A stretch of 64,000 nucleotides of DNA, taken from the NCBI GenBank assembly GCA_964640795.1, contig CAZXIN010000007.1, positions 95,043 to 159,042 of the forward strand, read 5' to 3'. Below the pieces are notes generated by a model that was not told where the DNA came from, did not search any database, and saw nothing but the letters and a program-made list of their open reading frames with translations. Positions 43,653-51,747 of the stretch are shown here, piece by piece; the first letter of the stretch is position 1, and each line of letters starts with the position of its first letter. A program made the translations under genes and the position numbers. Source of the stretch: M269 sp964640795. GTDB taxonomy: Bacteria > Pseudomonadota > Gammaproteobacteria > Enterobacterales > Alteromonadaceae.

Positions 43653-44357
43653 ATGAGCAACATAAAAATACAGATGAAAGGCATCGCAAAGATATTTGAA
43701 ACAGATGAACTCGAAACTCATGCCCTGAAAGACATCGATTTAACTATTTATGCAGGCGACTATGTCTCCATTTCAGGCCCCTCAGGCTGCGGTAAATCAA
43801 CGTTATTGTCGATACTCGGCTTACTCGATATGCCTTCCGCTGGCGAGTACTTTATTGAAGGTACGAATGTAACAGACTTATCTTTAGATGAAGCAGCCGA
43901 AATAAGAAATAGCAAAATTGGCTTTATCTTTCAGTCATTTAACCTCATTGACGAGCTCTCTGTTTTCGACAACGTCGCTTTACCACTGCGTTATAGAAAC
44001 GTCATACCCAGTGACTCAGACATCAAAAAGCGTGTTGATGAATGTTTAGCGTTAGTTGGCATGAGCCATAGAACAAGCCATAAGCCAAATCAGTTATCTG
44101 GTGGTCAACAGCAACGTATTGCGATTGCCAGAGCTTTAGTCGCAGAGCCTGCCATTTTATTAGTTGACGAGCCTACTGGTAACTTAGATTCAAAGAGCGG
44201 CGACCAAGTCATGGATGTTTTGGAACAGCTAAATGATTCTGGCACAACCATTTGTATGGTAACGCACGATCCTCGTTATGCCGATATGGCAACAACCCAA
44301 TTAAGATTACTCGACGGAGCGATTTTGACCACCCCGGAGCTAAGTAGCGCTTCATGA
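43653..44357 (+). CDS. ABC transporter ATPase (MacB/LolD class)
   Basis: This 234-residue soluble ATPase has Walker A GPSGCGKST, signature LSGGQQQRIAIARAL, Walker B ILLVDEPTGNLD and the H-loop CMVTHDPR. It lies 25 bases after the adaptor gene and overlaps the next permease gene by 4 bases (ATGA). It is the only ATPase in the operon, so it must serve all three permeases. The LolD/MacB class powers mechanotransmission-type export rather than alternating access. Confidence 0.95.
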   Translation: MSNIKIQMKGIAKIFETDELETHALKDIDLTIYAGDYVSISGPSGCGKSTLLSILGLLDMPSAGEYFIEGTNVTDLSLDEAAEIRNSKIGFIFQSFNLIDELSVFDNVALPLRYRNVIPSDSDIKKRVDECLALVGMSHRTSHKPNQLSGGQQQRIAIARALVAEPAILLVDEPTGNLDSKSGDQVMDVLEQLNDSGTTICMVTHDPRYADMATTQLRLLDGAILTTPELSSAS

Positions 44358-46777
44358 GGCAGCTCATTCACTATCAAAGACAAGCATGGGCTAATTTAAA
44401 AAAGAAAACGGCTTTTGTAGCAACCGTTGTCGTCACTATGGGCACGACCTTAGGCGCTTTACTCTGCGTGTTAACATTAGGGCATTTGTTATTAATTGAG
44501 CCTCTACCTTACCCGGAACAAAACAGGCTTTATCGTGTTGGATCTCTGCTCGACGACAACAAAGGCGAAGTCAACATTGATGCATTTACTTATCCAGGAT
44601 TAATTCATCTCTACAAAAATCAGGATGTCTTCGAAGAAGCTGCCTTAGCGTTCTTTGACCAAGATGTTCTTAGTTCTTTACCCCACCAGCCATCACTAAC
44701 AACCGGTTATGTTACACCCGAGTGGTTCAGCTTACTGGATGCTAAGCCCATTATGGGGCGATTATTTGAAAAAACCGAAGCCCTTGACACCAATAACCCA
44801 GGTGCCATCCTCACCTACAAAACTTGGCAGCAAGAGTTTGGAAGTCGAGAAGACATTCTAGAGCATACAGTGTCTTTTAGCGGCGTAAGTTTTAGGATCG
44901 TTGGCGTTCTTAGTAAAGACTTTGTTGAACCCCAAATTAGCCGTTTTAGCACGGAAAGAAGTATTTGGCTGCCGTGGGATTACAATTTAGACACACGCAA
45001 TAAAGAAAGCTGGGGGAGAGTCCACGCTAACCACAACTTTTTAGGGCGCATTAAAGAGGGTATTTCTGCCGCTCAGGCTGAGCAAGCTCTGACACCATTA
45101 ATTAACAGTAAGTGGCAAGAAGAAGTCGCAAGCGATCCGTTTTTTAAAGGCTGGACCATATCATCAGACATCAAGTCCTTAAAAGACGTCATTGTTAATG
45201 ACAGTCGGCGTATGATCATGATACTCACAGCTAGTGTTCTGGGCTTAGTGATTATTGCCTTTACTAATATTACCAATTTGTTTATGTCTCGCACCGCAGA
45301 GCAACAAAGGCAACTCGCCATTTATGCTGCACTGGGTGCAAAAAAGTCACACCTACTTAAAGTTTTATTAGCCGAATCAAGTCTCTTAATGGCATTTGCT
45401 ATTTTACTCGCCTTGATCATTGCAGCATTTGGGTTTCACCTTATGCAAACGCATTTTGCAGATGCCATTCCTCGTACCAGAGAGCTCAGCCTCAACATTT
45501 TCACCTTTGGCTCGGGCATATTATTCGCGTCACTTTTTGCTTTGAGTTTCGCCTACATCAGTTCAAGAATGATCAACTATAAAAACCTGAACGCTCAAGT
45601 ACAATCAAGCGGTAAAGGTACAGGCATTCAAGTTTCCAAACGTTTCAGGCGAGCTTTGGTTGCATCACAAATCACTGTGGCAATGGTTTTAGTCTTTGCC
45701 AATATTGGGCTGTTCAATGTGTCCTATAAAATCATCAAGGCTCCTCTGGGTTTTGAAATTAATCATATGATCAGCCTCATCTTCACTGTTTCTACAAACG
45801 AGCGTTTGACGAATGAGCAAGTAGCCCCTGTTATGACAGCCATTAAAAACAATCTGTCTGCATTACCAACAGTAAAGTCCGTTTCTCAATCAGATTCGCC
45901 GTTAGATGGCTTCACCCTAGTCGCGGTTACTAACAACAAAACGAATGAGTCCTATACACCTGGCTACAAAGAGGTCGATGCAAGCTACTTTGAACAGATA
46001 AGCCAGAAGTTAGTGGCTGGACGTTTTATCTCTGAAGAAGACACTCAAGACGCAGTCAATAGCGCAGTCGTTAATGAAGTATTTGCTCACAACCTGAGCG
46101 TTGATGGCGATGTGCTTGGTATGCAGTTAGATGCTAGTGGTTACACCTATACCATTGTTGGTATTGTTGAAAGTATAAGACTGCCCGGTGAGTCAGATAT
46201 CCCTAATAGGATTTACTTTCCGGCTAACCTAGCACACGCACAAATAAACCTTACGATTGAACCCAACCTTCATGTAACACGTGAACAAGTTGTCGCTGCT
46301 ATTAAAGAAGTGAATAGCCAATACGCTTTATACGACTTGCAAATATTGCCTCAAGCAAAAGATAAGCAACTTTTCGTTCAATATGTAGCTATGATAACAA
46401 CATCAACTTTAGCTATTATCACCCTGTTTTTAACTGGCGTTGGGCTCTATGGAATCATCAGTTACGGCACACAGATGCGCCGTTTTGAAATAGGCACACG
46501 TATGGCCATCGGTGCTAAACCTAGAAATCTAATTCATCTGATTGTTCACGATAATGCACGAGTCGTCGGTATTGGCTTTGTGTTGAGCATCATTCTTTTA
46601 GGTGTTGGTTACCTAGCTTATGGTGACAGCCTAACAGCTTACATCAACTCGAGTCTCATTCCTGTATTCGCCATAACCCTTATCTCAATCTGTGTTTTAG
46701 CACTCTTCGCCTGTTATTGGCCTCTGCGCAAATACATTAACAACCCCGCCATTCATTTACTCAGAGGGAGTGAATAG
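44354..46777 (+). CDS. MacB/FtsX-type ABC permease 1
   Basis: This 807-residue protein has two MacB-PCD plus FtsX units (about eight membrane helices): helix 1 at about residues 20-45, a periplasmic domain, three helices (about 285-410), another helix after the motif SGKGTGIQVSK (about 420), a second periplasmic domain and three C-terminal helices. The end QMRRFEIGTRMAIGA ... CYWPLRKYINNPAIHLLRG is repeated in all three permeases. It resembles the duplicated orphan permeases common beside PadR or two-component regulators. Confidence 0.92.
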   Translation: MRQLIHYQRQAWANLKKKTAFVATVVVTMGTTLGALLCVLTLGHLLLIEPLPYPEQNRLYRVGSLLDDNKGEVNIDAFTYPGLIHLYKNQDVFEEAALAFFDQDVLSSLPHQPSLTTGYVTPEWFSLLDAKPIMGRLFEKTEALDTNNPGAILTYKTWQQEFGSREDILEHTVSFSGVSFRIVGVLSKDFVEPQISRFSTERSIWLPWDYNLDTRNKESWGRVHANHNFLGRIKEGISAAQAEQALTPLINSKWQEEVASDPFFKGWTISSDIKSLKDVIVNDSRRMIMILTASVLGLVIIAFTNITNLFMSRTAEQQRQLAIYAALGAKKSHLLKVLLAESSLLMAFAILLALIIAAFGFHLMQTHFADAIPRTRELSLNIFTFGSGILFASLFALSFAYISSRMINYKNLNAQVQSSGKGTGIQVSKRFRRALVASQITVAMVLVFANIGLFNVSYKIIKAPLGFEINHMISLIFTVSTNERLTNEQVAPVMTAIKNNLSALPTVKSVSQSDSPLDGFTLVAVTNNKTNESYTPGYKEVDASYFEQISQKLVAGRFISEEDTQDAVNSAVVNEVFAHNLSVDGDVLGMQLDASGYTYTIVGIVESIRLPGESDIPNRIYFPANLAHAQINLTIEPNLHVTREQVVAAIKEVNSQYALYDLQILPQAKDKQLFVQYVAMITTSTLAIITLFLTGVGLYGIISYGTQMRRFEIGTRMAIGAKPRNLIHLIVHDNARVVGIGFVLSIILLGVGYLAYGDSLTAYINSSLIPVFAITLISICVLALFACYWPLRKYINNPAIHLLRGSE

Positions 46778-49185
46778 TGAACCATACAATCTATCTATTT
46801 AAGCAAGCGTGGGCTGAAGTCAAAGCCAAACCTTTGTTCACCGGTGCCGTCGTATCAACATTGGGTTTGACAATAGGAGCGCTACTTTGTGTGCTCACTT
46901 TGGGTTATCTTTTATTAGTTAAGCCATTGCCTTACCCTGATAACGAGCACTTATATACTGTCGAACATAACCTTATCGACCATAATGCAAAGGTCGACGG
47001 TACAGCTTTCACCTACCCCAATTTGATGTATTTATATAACACTCAGGATACGTTTAAAGAAGCTGCTTTGCTTTATTACGACGCAGACATTTTGTTGTCG
47101 AAGCCTACCACTCCGCGCTTGACCTTATCTTATCTAACCCCGTCTTGGTTCAGTATGCTTGGCGCTGAGATGGCAATAGGGAGGCCTTTCGAAAACACAG
47201 AGAAGTTAAACACTGACAACCCTGTCGCGGTTTTGAGTTATGAAACATGGAAGAACGAATTTAACCTCGATAAAACGATCTTAACTCAGACTCTTCTTTT
47301 GGGTGATGTTAGTTATCAAATAATTGGTGTTTTAAGTAAGGATTTTGTTGAGCCCCAGATATACGGTACCGGTTACAAGTCACAAGTATTCCTACCGTGG
47401 GATTACAATCCTGTTAGTCCAGAGCAAAGAGTGAGATGGGGAAATGATGATAACTCTATGTATTTTATGGGCAAATCGACAGGCCACTTGAAACCACAGC
47501 AAATCAATCAACAACTAACCTCTTTGATTAATGACAATTGGCAAACAGAAATGGGTGGAGAACAGTTCTTCAAAGACTGGTCTATCAGCATCAAAATTCA
47601 CACACTTGAAAGTATCATTCTTGGCAGCAGCGAAAATACCGTCTATCTACTCATTGCAGCAGCAATAGGCTTAGTCTTGATTGCTTGCACGAATATTGCC
47701 AATTTATTTATGTCACGTACGGCTGAACGCTACCGTAACTTAGCCATTCATGCCGCAGTAGGTGCGTCGCGAAAACAACTCTTTATTGTATTACTATCTG
47801 AGACATTTATTTTGATGGTTCTAGCAGCGCTTCTGGCTTTATGTGTTGCAACCTTCGGGTTTACCTTGCTACAAAACTACCTCTCAAGTCACCTGCCGAG
47901 AGTCGACGAATTATCGTTAAATGTTGTTACGCTGAGTTCTGCAATCATCACTATGGTTTATTTAACCGTCATTTTTGCATCACTTTGCGGCCGCATGATT
48001 AATTATCGAATGTTGAACCAAACACTGCAATCGAGTGGCAAAGGTACTGGCATTCAAGTCTCTAAAAGCATCCGGCAAGGGTTAATCTTATGCCAAATAA
48101 TGATAGTCACTGCGTTAGTATTTATTAACATGGTTCTATTTGGTGAGTCAGTAAACATAATAAGTAATGAGCTCGGCTACGATGCAAAAGGGGTTTCATT
48201 TGTTGTGTTGTCACTACCTAATGTCGATGAGTCAGAACAAGAGCAACTGATCACACAAATGGCAGATATCCGCAACAAATTAGAGTCTCTGCCGGAAATA
48301 GCAAAAGTCAGCCAATCTATGGCACCACTCCCCTTCTCCACATTAGCAATGCCTCGCGGAGAAGAGCGATATACTGCAAGAGCTAAAGGTATTGATCATA
48401 ATTTCTTTTCATTGATTAAACACCCCATTATCGAAGGAGACAATATCAGTGAAGCAGACTTTAGAAATAGCCGGCGAGTCATAGTCGTCAATGAAGTATT
48501 TGCAAAACAATTAGCACCAAATGGCAGTGCTGTTGGGTTAACTTTTGATGAAGAAAGCACCATCATTGGTGTTGTAAAAGGTATAAAAGTACCTGGAGAA
48601 ACAACGATTCCACCTCAAGTGTTTTTCCCGACCTCCCCTGCCAGAAATATGTTTCTAGTTAAAACAGCTAATGGAGAAGAAGTTTCGCGAGAGCAAGTGT
48701 TGAATGTTCTAAGGCAAGTGTCTGGCCGCATTCAACTATTTAGTATAGATACACTCGATGAGCGCAAAAATAGTCGACTGTTTTCACAATACACTACAGC
48801 CATGACTTCTGCTGTATTAGCTTTTTTCACTTTTTCACTAGCTGGCATCGGGTTATACGGCATACTCAGCTATGGCACACAAATGCGACGCTTTGAGCTA
48901 GGCACACGAATGGCAATAGGCGCAAAACGCCAGGCGCTGATTAAATTAATTATTCAAGACAATGCCAAGGTAATCATCTTAGGTATGGTCCTCAGCATTG
49001 GCGCTATGTGCCTACTTTACATTCCTTACAGAAGCGATCTCGCTGCTTATATAGACCTACGCTTGATAACACTATTTGTTTTAACCATAGGTGCTATTAG
49101 TACTTTGGCTTTCTTTGCCTGTTACTGGCCTTTAAGGCGATACATCAACAGACCAGCTATAGATGCGTTACGGGGTGCTCACTAG
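46777..49185 (+). CDS. MacB/FtsX-type ABC permease 2
   Basis: This 802-residue paralogue of permease 1 has the same double MacB-PCD/FtsX layout. The central SGKGTGIQVSK motif and the C-terminal QMRRFELGTRMAIGAK ... CYWPLRRYINRPAID are conserved. It starts with GTG, whose G is the last base of the upstream TAG stop, so it is translationally coupled. The periplasmic domains are the most divergent part relative to permease 1, suggesting different partner or substrate contacts. Confidence 0.92.
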   Translation: MNHTIYLFKQAWAEVKAKPLFTGAVVSTLGLTIGALLCVLTLGYLLLVKPLPYPDNEHLYTVEHNLIDHNAKVDGTAFTYPNLMYLYNTQDTFKEAALLYYDADILLSKPTTPRLTLSYLTPSWFSMLGAEMAIGRPFENTEKLNTDNPVAVLSYETWKNEFNLDKTILTQTLLLGDVSYQIIGVLSKDFVEPQIYGTGYKSQVFLPWDYNPVSPEQRVRWGNDDNSMYFMGKSTGHLKPQQINQQLTSLINDNWQTEMGGEQFFKDWSISIKIHTLESIILGSSENTVYLLIAAAIGLVLIACTNIANLFMSRTAERYRNLAIHAAVGASRKQLFIVLLSETFILMVLAALLALCVATFGFTLLQNYLSSHLPRVDELSLNVVTLSSAIITMVYLTVIFASLCGRMINYRMLNQTLQSSGKGTGIQVSKSIRQGLILCQIMIVTALVFINMVLFGESVNIISNELGYDAKGVSFVVLSLPNVDESEQEQLITQMADIRNKLESLPEIAKVSQSMAPLPFSTLAMPRGEERYTARAKGIDHNFFSLIKHPIIEGDNISEADFRNSRRVIVVNEVFAKQLAPNGSAVGLTFDEESTIIGVVKGIKVPGETTIPPQVFFPTSPARNMFLVKTANGEEVSREQVLNVLRQVSGRIQLFSIDTLDERKNSRLFSQYTTAMTSAVLAFFTFSLAGIGLYGILSYGTQMRRFELGTRMAIGAKRQALIKLIIQDNAKVIILGMVLSIGAMCLLYIPYRSDLAAYIDLRLITLFVLTIGAISTLAFFACYWPLRRYINRPAIDALRGAH

Positions 49186-51608
49186 TGCGACTTTGGCCTT
49201 ACTTTTTAGGAGAGGCGTGGAATAGCTTGAGAAGAAAGCCAGAGTTTGTAGGCTCAGTGGTCATTACCATGGGATTAACATTGGGAGCCTTACTAAGTGT
49301 ACTCACTCTCACTTATCTATTGTGGTTCGAGCCTTTACCTTATCCAGAGCAGAGTAGGCTCTACAAGGTCGCACATATCACCGGCGATACAGAAGGCTCA
49401 CACAATGCAGATTGGTTCACTTACCCAGGTTTAATCGACCTATATAAGAAACAAGATACTTTTTCCCAAGCTGCATTACTCGATTATGAACAAGAAGTTA
49501 TGACTTCTCACCCTGAACAACCCACACTATTCACTACCTACACCACACCAGAGATATTCTCTTTACTTGATATAAACATGCAACTAGGCAGAGGGTTTGA
49601 GTCAACAGAATCACTAAACACCCATCACCCTGTTGCGGTATTAAGTTATGACACTTGGCAAAATAAATTTGATGGTGACTCAGATATCCTGTCACAAACA
49701 GTCACGGTTAGAGGTGTTAGCTTTCAAGTTGTTGGCGTACTCAGTGAGAACTTCATTGAACCTCAACTGTATACTACAGGCAGAGCAACAGGTGTTTGGT
49801 TACCCTGGGATTTTAACGCAAAAAAGCGCTTCGAAAACCTTTGGTTTGGCATTACTGAATTAGCCTTTGTCGGTTTGTTAAAAGCAGATATATCGAGAAA
49901 TGTCGCTGAGCAAAGGCTAACACCTTTAGTCAATGATACTTGGCAACAAAACGTATCGAGTATGCCATTTTTTGATGGCTGGTCTACAGACATTAAACTT
50001 AACTCATTTCAACGTGTTATCGCTGGCGACAGTCAAACGACAATGGCTTTAACTATTTTAGGTATTATTGGTTTAATTGCGATCGCGACAACAAATATTT
50101 CGAACCTGTTTATTTCACGCACTGCCCAGAGGAGTTACACCTTCTCAGTTCGAGTTGCCCTAGGGGCCAAAAGCAACACGTTATATCAACATCTATTTGC
50201 CGAATATTTCCTTCTCATGGGCGCTTCTGCTTCAATTGGATTGATGCTCGCTGCAATGAGCTTTTATTTATTGGACGCTCATTTTGGCGAACTCATTCCA
50301 CGCAGCAATGAGCTAGGTATAGACTTAATAACGCTAGCATTCGCTCTATTGATCACGTTAGCGATGTCCACTTTTTTCTCACTATTCAATTATAAAATGC
50401 TCCATCTTAAAACACTCAGTGAGCGCTTAGAGAAAAGCGGTAAAGGCACAAGCACACAAGTCTCCAAAATAGTTCGTCAAACATTAATTGGCACACAGGT
50501 TTCAATCGCCATGATACTTGTTTTTGTCACAGCAAATCTGACGCAACAAGCTGTTGCACATATCGAAAGTGCCAATGATTTAAATATACAGCAAACGATT
50601 CATTTACATTTAGTCTCAAGAACTTCATCTGATCTATCGCCTGAAAAAATAGCTTCTGAAATGCGTAAAATTAGATCCCTACTGATCAATCACCCAGCGA
50701 TAGTCGAGGTAACACAGTCAGAATCTGCCGTTAGTCAGCTTGGAAAGTGGGCCATTACTAATCTCAACACAAATCAACGTTATGTCGTCAGTAGCAAATC
50801 TGTGGCATCTAACTACTTTTCATTCTACGACCAAAACCTGATTGAAGGTCGTGTATTCAACGAACAAGATACATCGGCCAATCTATCTTTCATGGTGGTT
50901 AATCAAGCTTTTGCAAATCAATTTGCGGCTGATGGAAATCCCATAGGCATGCGATTCTCTGCCATAGGAAGGCCATCGATACAGGTAATTGGTGTGGTCG
51001 AGGACATTAGGCAACCGGGTGAACTTCAAACATCTCCGACGGCTTATGCTTTGCTTGCTCATGACGCGCTTGAATTTACCATCAAGACCGTTCATCAGCG
51101 AAGCATAGAAAGAAGTCATATACTAAAGCTACTTGAAGAAAACGGCTCTACCTACACGCTGTTTAGTTACGAGTCGCTACAAACAACTAAAAATCGGCGG
51201 CTGTTTAGCCAATATACAACAGCGAGTGTCGCGCTATTTCTTGCCCTTCTGACGATTTTTCTGGCAGGTATTGGCTTATATGGAATATTCAGTTATTCAA
51301 CACAAATTCGACGTTTTGAAATCGGTACTCGGCTTGCTATAGGTGCAAAAGGCAAGAATATTGTTACCTTAGTATTTCAAGAGAATTTACCAACCATCTT
51401 TGTGGGTACATGTACCGCTGTTATTATGCTCACTTTGGCCCATTTCATCTTCAGCAAGAGCTTATACAACGTGTTGTCAGCGACCTTAATACCAATCTCA
51501 GTAGGCACATTTATGGTCATTCTAGGCTTATCTCTTTGGGCTTGTTATTGGCCTCTAAGGCAATATATCAACAACCCTATCGTTCATTCACTCAGGAGTG
51601 CTGACTAA
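49185..51608 (+). CDS. MacB/FtsX-type ABC permease 3
   Basis: This 807-residue third paralogue is also coupled by a TAG/GTG overlap. The central motif is SGKGTSTQVSK, and the C-terminal QIRRFEIGTRLAIGAKGKN ... CYWPLRQYINNPIVH is conserved. It is more divergent than permeases 1 and 2 are from each other in the helix regions. It is the last gene of the operon; a hairpin lies about 90 bases downstream. Confidence 0.92.
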   Translation: MRLWPYFLGEAWNSLRRKPEFVGSVVITMGLTLGALLSVLTLTYLLWFEPLPYPEQSRLYKVAHITGDTEGSHNADWFTYPGLIDLYKKQDTFSQAALLDYEQEVMTSHPEQPTLFTTYTTPEIFSLLDINMQLGRGFESTESLNTHHPVAVLSYDTWQNKFDGDSDILSQTVTVRGVSFQVVGVLSENFIEPQLYTTGRATGVWLPWDFNAKKRFENLWFGITELAFVGLLKADISRNVAEQRLTPLVNDTWQQNVSSMPFFDGWSTDIKLNSFQRVIAGDSQTTMALTILGIIGLIAIATTNISNLFISRTAQRSYTFSVRVALGAKSNTLYQHLFAEYFLLMGASASIGLMLAAMSFYLLDAHFGELIPRSNELGIDLITLAFALLITLAMSTFFSLFNYKMLHLKTLSERLEKSGKGTSTQVSKIVRQTLIGTQVSIAMILVFVTANLTQQAVAHIESANDLNIQQTIHLHLVSRTSSDLSPEKIASEMRKIRSLLINHPAIVEVTQSESAVSQLGKWAITNLNTNQRYVVSSKSVASNYFSFYDQNLIEGRVFNEQDTSANLSFMVVNQAFANQFAADGNPIGMRFSAIGRPSIQVIGVVEDIRQPGELQTSPTAYALLAHDALEFTIKTVHQRSIERSHILKLLEENGSTYTLFSYESLQTTKNRRLFSQYTTASVALFLALLTIFLAGIGLYGIFSYSTQIRRFEIGTRLAIGAKGKNIVTLVFQENLPTIFVGTCTAVIMLTLAHFIFSKSLYNVLSATLIPISVGTFMVILGLSLWACYWPLRQYINNPIVHSLRSAD

Positions 51609-51700
51609 TACCAACCCATAGTGAGAATTGAACACTCAACTAAGTAGCGTTTCTTCATACTGCAACCTACAGAAATAGAATATGTATGACGACAATAAAA

Positions 51701-51729
51701 AAGGCGTGAAACCTAAGGTGTCACGCCTT
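51701..51729. terminator. Bidirectional terminator between the ABC operon and the M16 gene
   Basis: The stem AAGGCGTGA / TCACGCCTT (51701-51709 with 51721-51729) has an 11-nt loop. On the minus strand it runs into a U run (51697-51702 region), so it mainly terminates the M16 gene. On the plus strand the T run is poor. Confidence 0.85.
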
Positions 51730-51747
51730 CTTATACAGCCAGAAGTG

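Noticed and set aside
42371..51608. HlyD-ABC operon considered as the dedicated double-glycine peptide exporter
   Set aside because: The ATPase lacks a C39 peptidase domain and is separate from the permeases, unlike known processing exporters; kept only as a possible resistance system.
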